64,000 bases of DNA from CAVQCJ01 sp963849365 (GTDB taxonomy: Bacteria > Actinomycetota > Actinomycetes > Prado026): positions 248,001 to 312,000 of the forward strand of contig CAWKHA010000003.1 of NCBI GenBank assembly GCA_963849365.1, given 5' to 3'. The position numbers were made by a program, and so were the translations under genes. Shown piece by piece: positions 25,383 to 33,773 of this stretch (position 1 is its first letter; every line of letters starts with the position of its first letter). A model generated the notes under the pieces. It searched no databases. It worked only from the letters and a program-made list of their open reading frames with translations, and was not told where the DNA came from.

Positions 25383-25614
25383 GGCGGGAGCCTAGGGCGA
25401 ATCCGGCCGTGCCCGCGGACAATCCCGGACGTTCTGTCTCGACCCCGGCGGCGACCCCCGAGCCTGCCTTCAGCCGGCGGGCGGGCGGCGCTGCGCGGCG
25501 CGAGCCTCGGTCACCCAGCCGTTCCAGCTCGGGGAGCGCCGACAGCGCGAAACGGGGCGATCTGGTCAGCAAGCACCTACGGCGGGCATGAAGACCTACC
25601 TGTCAGTGCCGGTC
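25383..25614. other. intergenic, no gene seen
   Basis: The divergent region between the SulP start and the small acidic gene's end holds no credible reading frame or clear repeat. Confidence 0.5.
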
Positions 25615-25845
25615 CTAGTCGAGGCGCGGTTCGTCGTCGGTCCCGCCTTCGAGGTCGACGCCCAGCTCACGTGCCTCGCGCTCGTCGATGTCGAAGGCGT
25701 CGGCCACCTCTTCCTCGTCGCCCGACTCCTCCTGGGTGTCGCGCAGCGACCCGACACCGTTGCGATCCCGCCGTGACTGCGCGTCCGTCTCCGCCTCGAC
25801 CGAGACGACGTCGTCCGGCGGCCCAGTGCTGGTGTCATCTGTCAT
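25615..25845 (-). CDS. small acidic hypothetical protein
   Basis: A 76-residue highly acidic protein (about one third Asp/Glu), opening MTDDTSTGPPDDVVSVEAET and containing ESGDEEEVADAFDIDEREARE. No membrane segment or cysteine. The ATG is good but the upstream ribosome site is weak. I do not recognise a family. Its acidic, probably disordered character differs from neighbours, but codon composition is normal for the genome. Confidence 0.5.
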   Translation of the reverse strand: MTDDTSTGPPDDVVSVEAETDAQSRRDRNGVGSLRDTQEESGDEEEVADAFDIDEREARELGVDLEGGTDDEPRLD

Positions 25846-26020
25846 GGGTGGAGTCTCGCACTGACCGCCTGGAGAGGCGCCGTCACCTGCACCAGGCGCG
25901 GGCCCGCGGGCAAGGGTTCGGGGGATCCGCCTCGCCGGGGTAGGGTCAATGCCTGGGATGCTCCCCGGCGCAGTGGCGAGTCAGTTCGTTTCTCGCGGGG
26001 CAACGGGAAGGGGCTCCCAC

Positions 26021-26383
26021 GTGGAATCGTCAGCGACTCGCCGGCGGCGCATCGGCAAGATCCATTGCGCCTGGCACGGTCCGGTGACATCGGCCGAGAC
26101 GCCCCTGCTCCGCGAGCAGCTGTTCGACCTGTTGGACGCATCGGACGGCACGTCGCTCCGGCTCGACGTGCGAGGGGTCACGTCCATCGACCGATCCGGT
26201 ACCGCGCTACTGATCGGCGCCAGGAACCGGGCCGCCGCCGGCGGCCGCATGTTCGTCCTCGTCGACTCGGCCGGGCCCGTCAGCCATGCGCTGTCGCGGC
26301 TGCACCTGCTGACGACGTTCCTCGTCACCGAGATGGTTCAGTCCGACGACGACCTTGCTGTCGAACGCCGGTCGGCAAGCTGA
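26021..26383 (+). CDS. STAS-domain protein (anti-sigma-factor antagonist-like)
   Basis: A 120-residue single STAS domain. It has beta strand IGKIHCAWHGPVTSAETPLLREQLFDLLD, then SLRLDVRGVTSIDRSGTALLIGA and GGRMFVLVDSAGPVSHALSRL. The segment SIDRSGTALL aligns with the phosphorylatable-serine loop D-S-S/T-G of SpoIIAA-like proteins, with Ser in the expected region. GTG at 26021 is chosen for GGGAAGGGG eight bases upstream; an ATG at 25949 is possible. No kinase of the RsbW type lies next to it. Confidence 0.65.
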   Translation: MESSATRRRRIGKIHCAWHGPVTSAETPLLREQLFDLLDASDGTSLRLDVRGVTSIDRSGTALLIGARNRAAAGGRMFVLVDSAGPVSHALSRLHLLTTFLVTEMVQSDDDLAVERRSAS

Positions 26384-26485
26384 CGAGGTTCTCGACGTCA
26401 CCGCACTGCCCGTCCGTCTCGACCTCGTGGTCGGGCGACACAGCCAGGTTCGCTACGCCCATGCGCCTGATGTGAAGATGGCGGC

Positions 26486-27001
26486 ATGACGTGGACCGCA
26501 CCCGACGTGTCGCTGCCCGATGTCCCTCTCACCGGCGATGACCGGCCGATGCTCGAAGGCTACCTGGCCTGGCACCGCGCGCTCCTGCGACACAAGTGCG
26601 CCGGGCTGACCGGCGAGCAGCTGGCGGAGCGCTCCGTTGCGCCCTCCAACTTGTCCCTGCTCGGCCTGGTCCGTCACATGGCCAAAGTCGAGCGTATTTG
26701 GTTCCGCGAGCGCATCGCCGGTCAGGACCTGGAACCGATGTACGACCGCGCGCTGGGTGCGGAGGCCGACTTCGAGGACCTCGACCCGGATCGGGCGGTG
26801 GCTGACTACGCGCGGCTTCTCGAGGAGTGCCGGCTGGCCGACGAGGCGCTGGCCGCAGCGTCGTATGACGACACCGTCATGGCCCGGGACGGCGTCATGT
26901 CGGTGCGCGCCGTGATCGTCCACATGATCGAGGAGTACGCCCAGCACAACGGCCATGCCGACCTGATCCGCGAGCGGGTCGACGGCACGACGGACAAGTG
27001 A
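26486..27001 (+). CDS. DinB / DUF664-family protein
   Basis: A 171-residue four-helix DinB-fold protein. It starts MTWTAPDVSLPDVPLTGDDRPMLEGYLAWHRALLRHKCAGL and has the metal-ligand histidines in LGLVRHMAKVERIWFRER, plus VRAVIVHMIEEYAQHNGHADLIRE near the C-terminus. This belongs to the DUF664 branch, related to mycothiol-dependent transferases. The substrate is unknown. Confidence 0.85.
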   Translation: MTWTAPDVSLPDVPLTGDDRPMLEGYLAWHRALLRHKCAGLTGEQLAERSVAPSNLSLLGLVRHMAKVERIWFRERIAGQDLEPMYDRALGAEADFEDLDPDRAVADYARLLEECRLADEALAAASYDDTVMARDGVMSVRAVIVHMIEEYAQHNGHADLIRERVDGTTDK

Positions 27002-27050
27002 CGACCCGCACCCCAGTCGCAGCGGAAGGGAGTCGCTGGTCGTCCGAGCG

Positions 27051-27398
27051 TCAGAGCGGTATCGCTCTGTCGTTGACGATCTGTTTCATGACCAGCGTGG
27101 AAGTGATGCGCTGCACTCCCGGCAGCGCGGCGAGGTGGTCGTCCTCGAGGATCTGGTAGGCGGTCAGGTCTCTGGTCAGGATGCGCAGCAAGTAGTCGGG
27201 GTCGCCGAACAGGCGCTGGGCGGAGACGACCTCAGGGATGGCAACGACGCCGGCCTCGAACCCCAGGAGTGTGTCGCGGTCCTCCTGGCGCATCGTGACG
27301 AACGCTCGGCTACCGCTTCGCCGAGGGTCCGCCGGCAGGTGAACGACCTGCGCTCGCCCAAACCCCGGAATGTACCCGCCCGCGAACGCCCCCCACAT
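27051..27398 (-). pseudogene. Lrp/AsnC-family regulator, truncated (no DNA-binding domain)
   Basis: The 115-residue frame holds the sensing/oligomerisation domain: AFVTMRQEDRDTLLGFEAGV, then EVVSAQRLFGDPDYLLRILTRDLTAYQ and DDHLAALPGVQRITSTLVMKQIV. The N-terminal helix-turn-helix (about 60 residues) is absent; the first 30 residues here (MWGAFAGGYIPGFGRAQVV) are not Lrp-like and the upstream DNA encodes an unrelated small gene. It marks the left edge of the decaying region. Confidence 0.75.
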
Positions 27399-27416
27399 CT
27401 GTTCGGGCCTGGATCT

Positions 27417-27572
27417 CTAGCTGGTGTCACCCATTGGCGGCGTCGCCGGCATGTCCCGCTCATGCCCGCAGCGTTCGCAACGAAGGTAATAGGGAACAGG
27501 GTCGATGCTCTCCGGAGTGTGGATCTTGACGTACCTGTGCCAGCGCAGCCAGCAGAGCAAGGGCTTGCCCAT
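27417..27572 (-). CDS. 51-residue CxxC protein
   Basis: ATG at 27572 opens MGKPLLCWLRWHRYVKIHTP and the frame ends in CERCGHERDMPATPPMGDTS. The CxxC pair with an earlier cysteine and the LCWLRWHRYVK start resemble small actinobacterial proteins with a zinc-knuckle-like half, a family of unknown function. The reading frame is compact and lacks the Arg/Pro-rich look of shadow frames. The upstream ribosome site GGGAGG lies about 10 bases before the ATG. I infer a real gene. Confidence 0.5.
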   Translation of the reverse strand: MGKPLLCWLRWHRYVKIHTPESIDPVPYYLRCERCGHERDMPATPPMGDTS

Positions 27573-27701
27573 GGCGGCCTCCCACACGAGCTGGACACGC
27601 GGCTAGGCGCACATACTGCCGGATCGGATCAGCCCGCGAACGGCACCTATGCGCTCCCGGTTCGGTTCGCTGGAGATCTCCCAACGGGGATGCCAGACGG
27701 G
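27573..27701. other. intergenic with dispersed-repeat copy
   Basis: Contains TGCCGGATCGGATCAGCCCG and seven more matching bases (27617-27644), a motif repeated with three mismatches at 37292-37319. No gene seen. Confidence 0.4.
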
Positions 27702-27992
27702 TCACTCGTGGTCGCCCTCGATCTCCACGGCGCCCCCATCTGGGAAACGTGTTCGGAACTTGTCCCGGCCAGCCCTAGCGATGGCGAGAGAGGCCGACTC
27801 GGATACCTCTTCGGAGGCGCATACGGCCATGTCGATGATGATCTCGTGAAGGCCCCCGGAGCTGCTGCTCTGCTCCTCTGGTGGCGTCCAGATGACTTCC
27901 GCGCCCTCGCCCTCCAGGCACTCCGCTAGAGCGAAGGCAAGCTGGGCGCTACCACGGTAGGTGATCCTTACCTCGTCATCTTCGCTGGTCAT
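27702..27992 (-). CDS. 96-residue hypothetical protein
   Basis: Opens MTSEDDEVRITYRGSAQLAFALAECLEGEGAEVIWTPPEE and ends TRFPDGGAVEIEGDHE. The alternation looks like a small alpha/beta protein in which one strand and helix are followed by a glycine-serine loop and an amphipathic helix (IIIDMAVCASEEVSESASLAI). It resembles small streptomycete hypothetical proteins by layout only; function unknown. No ribosome site is obvious. Coding bias is acceptable. Confidence 0.5.
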   Translation of the reverse strand: MTSEDDEVRITYRGSAQLAFALAECLEGEGAEVIWTPPEEQSSSSGGLHEIIIDMAVCASEEVSESASLAIARAGRDKFRTRFPDGGAVEIEGDHE

Positions 27993-28794
27993 GCGTGGAG
28001 GTTAGCGACGGGGCAGATGGGCTCGCACAAGCGGGCTAGCGCGGCATCACGTCTGCCTGTTCGCCTGGGCCGTGGGATCGAGGACTCGGGCGTAGCGTTG
28101 AGCGAGACGCGAACAGGCCGAACAGGGCGAGGTGGCGGCTGTGTGGATCTTCTGGAGCGCGTTCACACCCGAGCGGTTCAAGGCTCGCCGACGTGCCCGC
28201 ACCGGTTCTCATCCGTCGGGCGCGCCCGCGTCGCTCGCCACCGCCAAGCCGCTCTCTACAGATGACGCGGCAGCGCTCCGCGCTCTCCGGCGCGACAAGG
28301 AGCAAGGGTCCCAGGGCCGGTAATGAGCGCTTCAAGATCCCGCATCGAATTTCGGGTGGGCGCACCAGAACGGCATTCCTGAGGGGGCGGGGTCGGTCAA
28401 CCCCGTGTGGGGGTTGGTCTTTGGGCGTTCTTCTTCGGTAGGGCGGCTGGTGTTGGGCGGCGTCGAGTAAGGGGTCGGGGTCAGCACGCAGCGCCCGGAG
28501 CCCGTAGGGCGAGGACGAACGGTGTTGACGCCGGTCCCGCTCGACGCATGCTGGTGGTGGCCGCTGCGCCGAGAGTGCTTTGAGTTGTGGGTGTTCGCTC
28601 CGGGTCCGTCTTGTGGATGGGCAGCCGCGGGGGCTGCCGGGGCATTCCTTCGCCACGACGAGGGTGAGCATGGAGCGGTGCGGCTGACGGCTTGCGCGGG
28701 ACCAATCACATGGGGTCGACCACGACCTCGCCCCGGGCTGGGGTCTGGTGGGTCATGCCGTTCGCGGTCACGCGCGCAGGCCGCGTCGATCCGG
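27993..28794. other. gene-free stretch beside IS110
   Basis: About 800 bases in which I find no convincing protein. Frames here are Arg/Pro-rich and lack ribosome sites. It includes a 19-base repeat (28368-28386) matched at 36902-36920. Part of the right-hand portion (about 28.7-28.8 kb) is probably the 3' flank of the IS110 element. Confidence 0.4.
28368..28386. repeat. 19-bp dispersed direct repeat, copy 1
   Basis: GAACGGCATTCCTGAGGGG, identical at 36902-36920. The flanks are unrelated beyond a few bases. Confidence 0.5.
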
Positions 28795-29847
28795 TCATCC
28801 CGCGGCTGTGGCCGCGGTGGGGCGGTCCAGGCAGCGGGCGTGACCGTCGCGCAGGGTGTAGTAGACGACGTGCAGCAGCCGGCGCCCGGCGGCGACCTTG
28901 GAGATGTTCGCCGCTGAGCGGCCTCGCCGGTCGGTGATCAGGCGGCGTTTGTCGGCCAGGTAGGGCTCCCGGATCCGCTGGGACGCCTCGGTCGCGGCCC
29001 AGCGCAGCAACCTGGAGCCCTGCTTAGTGATGTGCCCGCGGCGGGCCTTGACGTCGGAGGCGTAGTGCCGCGGGGTCAGACCGGCCCAGCTGGCCAGCGC
29101 CTGCGCGGTGCCGAAGCGGTGCACGTCACCGATCTCGGCGACGAACACCGACGCGAACACCGGCCCGATCCCGTTGATGCTCAACAGGGCCCGGTAGCCG
29201 GGGTCGTCTTTGAACTCCGTGGCGATCAGCGCCTCGACCACGTCGACCTCGGTGCTGAGCATCGTGATCAGCCGGCACTGCGAGGCCACCCGCGACGCGT
29301 ACGGCTCGGCCAGCTCGACGGCGGCGAGCATCCCCAGCCCGACCGGGCCGAAGATGTCATCCAACGGCAACAGCACCACGCACTTGGCCAGCACCGCGTG
29401 CACGCTGGCCTTGACCGACGCCCGGGTCTTGACCAGCTTGTGCCGGTGCCGGACCAGCTCGCGGCGCCCCCGGACCGCCGCCGGGGCGATCCACGACTCG
29501 GCCAGATCACCCATCCGCAACAACCGGGCCAGCTCGGTGGCGTCCCGCTCGTCGGTCTTGACCCGCCGGTTGTGCATCGACGCGTTCCCCTTGGGATGCG
29601 CCAGATGCACCTCGAACCCGGCGCCCTGCAACGCGTCCACCGCCCAGTACCAGCCATATGTCGCCTCGACCGCGACCGGCGCACCCGGCCCGGCCTTGGC
29701 AACCTCGGCGACCAGCGCCTTGGGCGAGTTGTCGATCTGCACGCACCCCAGCACCCCACCCTCGGAGTCCATCCTGGTGATCACACTGCGCCGGCGAGCC
29801 AGATCCACCCCCACGAACTGCCCAGGCCCGGCATACGATTTCGTCAC
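28795..29847 (-). CDS. IS110-family transposase (DEDD, bridge-RNA type)
   Basis: A 350-residue recombinase with an N-terminal RuvC-like DEDD domain: GVDLARRRSVITRMD (first Asp), VAVEATYGWYW (Glu), KTDERDATELARLL (two Asp). A C-terminal Tnp domain follows, with INGIGPVFASVFVAEIGD, LASWAGLTPRHYASD, and QGSRLLRWAATEAS (catalytic Ser region). GTG start has GGGAGG five bases upstream; ATGs at 29874/29880 are alternatives. The protein is intact. IS110 elements use a noncoding RNA from their own flank to choose target and donor; the adjacent flank 29848-30079 is uncoded and structured. Confidence 0.9.
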   Translation of the reverse strand: MTKSYAGPGQFVGVDLARRRSVITRMDSEGGVLGCVQIDNSPKALVAEVAKAGPGAPVAVEATYGWYWAVDALQGAGFEVHLAHPKGNASMHNRRVKTDERDATELARLLRMGDLAESWIAPAAVRGRRELVRHRHKLVKTRASVKASVHAVLAKCVVLLPLDDIFGPVGLGMLAAVELAEPYASRVASQCRLITMLSTEVDVVEALIATEFKDDPGYRALLSINGIGPVFASVFVAEIGDVHRFGTAQALASWAGLTPRHYASDVKARRGHITKQGSRLLRWAATEASQRIREPYLADKRRLITDRRGRSAANISKVAAGRRLLHVVYYTLRDGHARCLDRPTAATAAG

Positions 29848-29880
29848 GGCGGCCTCCCAACACGTGGACTTCATTGGCAA

Positions 29881-29957
29881 CCCGAGAATGACTCGGGCAC
29901 CACGGGGACGGGAGGCCCCGTCCCCTCATCGCATCACTTCGGTGCGGCTAGAAGTGA
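29881..29957 (-). ncRNA. candidate IS110 bridge-RNA region (three stem-loops)
   Basis: Three consecutive perfect stems lie directly upstream of the transposase: CCCGAG/CTCGGG (29881-29897), GGGGACGGG/CCCGTCCCC with a 4-base loop (29904-29925), and TCACTTC/GAAGTGA with a 10-base loop (29934-29957). IS110 bridge RNAs are encoded in this position in the IS621-type group and are around 180 bases, and the uncoded flank is about 230 bases. Guide loops and ends are not defined here. Confidence 0.4.
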
Positions 29958-30079
29958 CGGGCGACTGCGGACGGCTCTCGAATCGGCGACCGCTGAAGAC
30001 CCGCAAACTGGTCCCGATACAACCGCTAGCTCTACGACGCCCGACCCACCGCCGGTCGCCGAGCGGGCTCGTGCCTCCG

Positions 30080-31162
30080 TCACCCGCGCCGCTGGACCAT
30101 CGGGCGGGCGGGCAGCCCCAGGAAGCGCAGCACGTCGCTAGCCTCCGCGTCGAGCGATGGTCGGGCCGAGGGCGGCACCTCACCCAGCACGTCGACGGTC
30201 ACCGTGCCGCCGGGCAGTCCCCAGGTCGCGACGACCCGTCCGTCGACCAGCACGAACGCGCGGAACACGCCGTTGGTCGTGACCACATGACGGTGTGCTC
30301 CGAGCACGCCGTCTCGGTCCGCCCAGCCCAGCAGCAGCGGGTCGAACGCGCCCAGCATCCGCACCACCGGTGCACGCGGGGCGTGGTCGCGGCCAGCCAG
30401 GTCGACCAGCCCGCCCGGTGTGGTCGACGTCTCCCCGCCGACCGCGTCCAGGGCACGGCGCGCGTCGCCGACCGGGATGCCCGCCCACTTGGCGAGGTCG
30501 GTGGCGGTCGCCGGTCCGTGTCCCTCCAGATATCGGAGGGCCAGCCGGGCCAACGCGTCGTCGCGGTCCAGGGGCGCAGGTGACCGGCCCAGCCAGTGCG
30601 CTGGGTCGACGAACGCCTGCTCGGCGCCCACCACGGGTCCGCGGACGACCAGCCCTTCCAGGGTGGCCGCGAGCAGGACGTGGACCAGCGCCTGCCCTTT
30701 GGTTGGCACTCCGGCCTCGTCCAGCAGATCCCTGAGCTGCTCGCGCGTCCGTCTCTGCCCCCCGGACACGGCCTGGCGCACCACGTCGATGCCACGCGCC
30801 GCCTGGGCCGCGCTGACCCCCTCCTGCCGAAGACGCCGGCGGTTACCGGTGGCCAGCTGTGGGGTGGTGAGCGCGTGCAGCCACCAATAGTCCGACCCCG
30901 TTACCAACTGCAGCGTGCCGCGGTTGAGCCAGCTGACCACAAGGGACCGGCGCTCGGTGAGCGCGGCGTCGACGTCCGCCGCGCGCAGACCCGCCGTGCG
31001 GGAACGGATCGCGAGCCGGAAGCCGCGTGCGTCCTGGGCCTGAACTGCGAGCAGGTGCCGCGTCACATCCTCGGGACCCACTTGCGCCGGACGACTCAAC
31101 CACTGCGCACCGAGGCGCGCCCGCCATAGCGCGGACACTGTGGCCGGCGCACCTTTCGTCAC
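30080..31162 (-). CDS. winged-helix DNA-binding domain protein (HTH_42-type)
   Basis: A 360-residue protein of the YcaQ-like winged-helix group. It opens VSALWRARLGAQWLSRPAQVGPEDVTRHLLAVQAQDARGF and has SWLNRGTLQLV and DYWWLHALTTPQL. LGAFDPLLLGWADRD and the C-terminal VLVDGRVVATWGLPGGTVTV segment follow, as in the family. It may act on DNA interstrand cross-links like YcaQ/AlkX, but the actinobacterial members are functionally unassigned. The gene is intact between IS110 and pseudogenes. Confidence 0.8.
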   Translation of the reverse strand: MTKGAPATVSALWRARLGAQWLSRPAQVGPEDVTRHLLAVQAQDARGFRLAIRSRTAGLRAADVDAALTERRSLVVSWLNRGTLQLVTGSDYWWLHALTTPQLATGNRRRLRQEGVSAAQAARGIDVVRQAVSGGQRRTREQLRDLLDEAGVPTKGQALVHVLLAATLEGLVVRGPVVGAEQAFVDPAHWLGRSPAPLDRDDALARLALRYLEGHGPATATDLAKWAGIPVGDARRALDAVGGETSTTPGGLVDLAGRDHAPRAPVVRMLGAFDPLLLGWADRDGVLGAHRHVVTTNGVFRAFVLVDGRVVATWGLPGGTVTVDVLGEVPPSARPSLDAEASDVLRFLGLPARPMVQRRG

Positions 31163-31351
31163 CCGCCCACGGTACGAGCGAGCAGGGCCAGGTGCACCGA
31201 CCGACCGAGACCGGGCACCGGGAGAACCGTCGCGCGGCTGGCACTTGGCCGAGATGACCCTGCCTCAGCGCCGATCGCTATCGGCACTTACCGAGCGCCG
31301 TCATCAGGGCGGATCTGCGTTCGTGCCGGTCAGTGTCAGAGGCGTTGTCCA

Positions 31352-32616
31352 CTAGCCGGGGAGGCCCAGGTGCGGCGCGATCCGCGGGCCTCCCGGGGTG
31401 TTCGGCCGCTTCGCCGGGGCGGCCACCTCGCAGTGTCCAGTCGAGATCTGGCACACCAGGATGTCGCCGGTGGTCTGGCGCCACGCGTTGGCTGCGTTCA
31501 TGAGTGCGAGCCGGTCGTCGTCGACCCATTCGAACGCGGTGAACTCGTCGGAGCCGTGGTAGCCGGCTGGCACCTGGAGGTGTAGCGGTTGGCGGGTGCC
31601 GGTATCGAAGGCGGCGGTACGGGAGTTGTAGGGGTCGCTTGGTGACAAACTCGCGCGCATCGGCACCAGTCGTGCGCCCTTCACGGCGAAGACTGCGCCG
31701 TAGCCGTCGCTGACGACCCCGGTCTCCGGCGAGTCGCCGACGATGAGGCCGCGGGGGGAGCGGGCCAGGTCCGTGGCTAGGTCGTCGTCGGTCACCTGTT
31801 CCAGCGCGCGGGTGGCTACGTCCAGGCGCATCGGGACGTCGGGGTGGAGGTGCATCACGTCCTTGACCGTGAAGTAGACGTGATCATCGTTGACCAGGGA
31901 CGTGAGTTCGCAGACGCGGTGCGGCTTGCCGGCGGCCCCGCTGAAGCCGGGGTCGAGGTCGGTGCAGTCCGGGGCCGGCACCCGCGCGGCCTCACGATCA
32001 GCCTTGGTGTCGTAGACCACGATCTCGGCGTCTTGGTTGTATCCGGCGACCCAGGCCACTCGCGACCCGGCGGTGCCCGACACGACGTTCGCCGCGGCCC
32101 GGAGGCTGGAGTCAGCCCTCCCCATTCCCGATTTGGTGGATGGCTGAGCCGTCGGTGAACCAGATCTTTCCGTCTTCCGTGGTGAAGACGACGCCGTCGT
32201 CGGTCACGTCCATGTGCACGACGCCCGGGATGTCGTCAGCTCGCCCCGCGGCTGCGACCTGGTTGCTGATGTCGACGGTGCGGTCGCCGTACTGGATGGT
32301 GTGTGTTGGCCAGTACTGGTCGGTGTAGGTCACCTGGCGCACCGGCGCGGTGGCCGGCGGCTCGGGGACCGTCGGGGTCGGGACTGTGGGGGGTCGGGTG
32401 CTGGATCGGTCCCTGGCCCCGATGCCTCGTCTCGACCAGGAACGTCCCACCCACCACCACGGCCAGAACCACGGCGGCTGTGCCCGCGGCGACTGCGGCC
32501 GTGCGGCGCCGTCGCGCCGTCCGGATCCGACCATGCAGTTCGGCGAGGCGAACACCCTCACGTCCCTTGACGGTCTCGGCGCGCTCCGCCAGAGCCCTGA
32601 GGTCCTCGGTGTTCAC
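31352..32616 (-). pseudogene. membrane-anchored partner of the SigE-type sigma factor, two frameshifts
   Basis: Reads MNTEDLRALAERAETVKGREGVRLAEL, then a membrane span (TAAVAAGTAAVVLAVVVGGTF) as in proteins that follow SigE-family factors and act as their anti-sigma or accessory partner. A six-C run at about 32388-32393 holds an extra base (removing it gives PTPTVPTPTVPEPP continuously). A second shift near 32117 (GGGGAGGG) separates IGNGE from RADSSLRAAANVV. The remainder is a beta-rich extracytoplasmic region to PRIAPHLGLPG. Its start overlaps the sigma gene by four bases. Confidence 0.7.
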
Positions 32617-33119
32617 GACCAGCCCCCCTCATTGACCGGCTCCAACGCGGCGTCCAGCCGCAACTTGGCCAACGCCTTGGCGCACTGGCTCTTCACCGTG
32701 CCCACCGAGCAACCCAGCAGCTGCGCCGTCTCCGCCTCGGTCCGGTCCTCCAGATAGCGCAACACCACCACCGCCCGTTGCCGGCGCGGCAACCGGCCGA
32801 TCGCGTCCCACAGGTCCTGCCCCGCCACCGGCCCATCCGGACCCGCCCCGGCAAGCGCCCGTCGTTCCGGAGGATCCGCGGTCGGCTGTTCGCGCATCCA
32901 CCGACGACGCCACCACGACGCCGAGGTGTTCACCAGCACCCGGCGCACATACGGCTCCGGTTCCCCGCTGATGTGCTTCCAGGCGAACCAGGCCTTGGTC
33001 AGCGCCGTCTGCAGCAGGTCCTCTGCCAGACCCTCGTCCTGGACCAGCAGGTACGCCGTGCGCAGCAACGCGGGCGACCGAGCGACGACGAACTCGTCGA
33101 ACTCCGCCTCGTCTGCCAT
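32613..33119 (-). CDS. SigE-family ECF RNA polymerase sigma factor
   Basis: A 168-residue ECF factor. Region 2 is FDEFVVARSPALLRTAYLLVQDEGLAEDLLQTALTKAWFAW; region 4 is WDAIGRLPRRQRAVVVLRYLEDRTEAETAQLLGCSVGTVKSQCAKALAKLR. It belongs to the SigE/SigL-type family common in actinomycetes, where an accessory transmembrane protein is encoded just downstream. Here that partner is broken, so this factor may be uncontrolled or inactive. ATG at 33119 (MADEAEFDEF) chosen over an upstream ATG at 33155. Confidence 0.85.
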   Translation of the reverse strand: MADEAEFDEFVVARSPALLRTAYLLVQDEGLAEDLLQTALTKAWFAWKHISGEPEPYVRRVLVNTSASWWRRRWMREQPTADPPERRALAGAGPDGPVAGQDLWDAIGRLPRRQRAVVVLRYLEDRTEAETAQLLGCSVGTVKSQCAKALAKLRLDAALEPVNEGGWS

Positions 33120-33304
33120 ACCACCACGATCCTCCGAGGGGCCACACCCGGCCATGCGCCCACGTCGCTACCCAGACGCCTCAGAGCACACGAAAGGTTG
33201 CCCCGCGGCCCCAATATTCTTGGTGGTGCCTGCTCGATTCGTCCTCCGCGCACCGAATGCCGGATCGCGCGGCGTGCGACCCGCCCCGGATCGGCACGTA
33301 TGCG

Positions 33305-33607
33305 CTACTCGTGGTCCGGGTCGGGAGGTAGGCCGATCCGCGCCCTCAACTCGCCATAGGTCCGTGGCTCGGCGTCATCGGGCGGGTACTCCGCCCACAT
33401 CAAGACGTCCCGGTAGTCCTGGCTTGCGGCCTCGGTGAAGTGGCGGAGCCGATCAAGGTCGCCCTTGGCCAAGATCAGAATGTCGCGGCGTACCCGATCG
33501 ACCTCGCGATCTTGCGGGCTGCCCCCGTAGGTCATCAGAACCGCCAGAGCGGCGTCGACCTGGCGGCCGAAGGACGCTTCGACGGCCTCACTCAGGCTCT
33601 CGGTCAT
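33305..33607 (-). CDS. 100-residue hypothetical protein
   Basis: Opens MTESLSEAVEASFGRQVDAALAVLMTYGG and ends GELRARIGLPPDPDHE. Mainly helical and acidic, no membrane segment or cysteines. It resembles small proteins of unknown function scattered in actinobacterial accessory DNA by general layout only. Its frame is intact in a region where many others are broken, and I infer a real gene. Confidence 0.5.
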   Translation of the reverse strand: MTESLSEAVEASFGRQVDAALAVLMTYGGSPQDREVDRVRRDILILAKGDLDRLRHFTEAASQDYRDVLMWAEYPPDDAEPRTYGELRARIGLPPDPDHE

Positions 33608-33773
33608 CGCGACAGACTCTCACTCGACGACCGTCTGATGCGCACCACACGGCACTTCGCGTGCACGCTCAGGGAGCTCGCGAACGGCGCCTCACCGCGC
33701 TCGCAGCGTCGTGACTGGGTGCTCAAGAGACGTTGGGGACCTTCTCGTCGCTTTGGAGGTGGTCGCGTGACCG

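Noticed and set aside
28036..28671. Arg/Pro-rich 211-residue minus frame in the gene-free stretch
   Set aside because: Composition is typical of chance frames in high-GC DNA, with no ribosome site and no recognisable motif.
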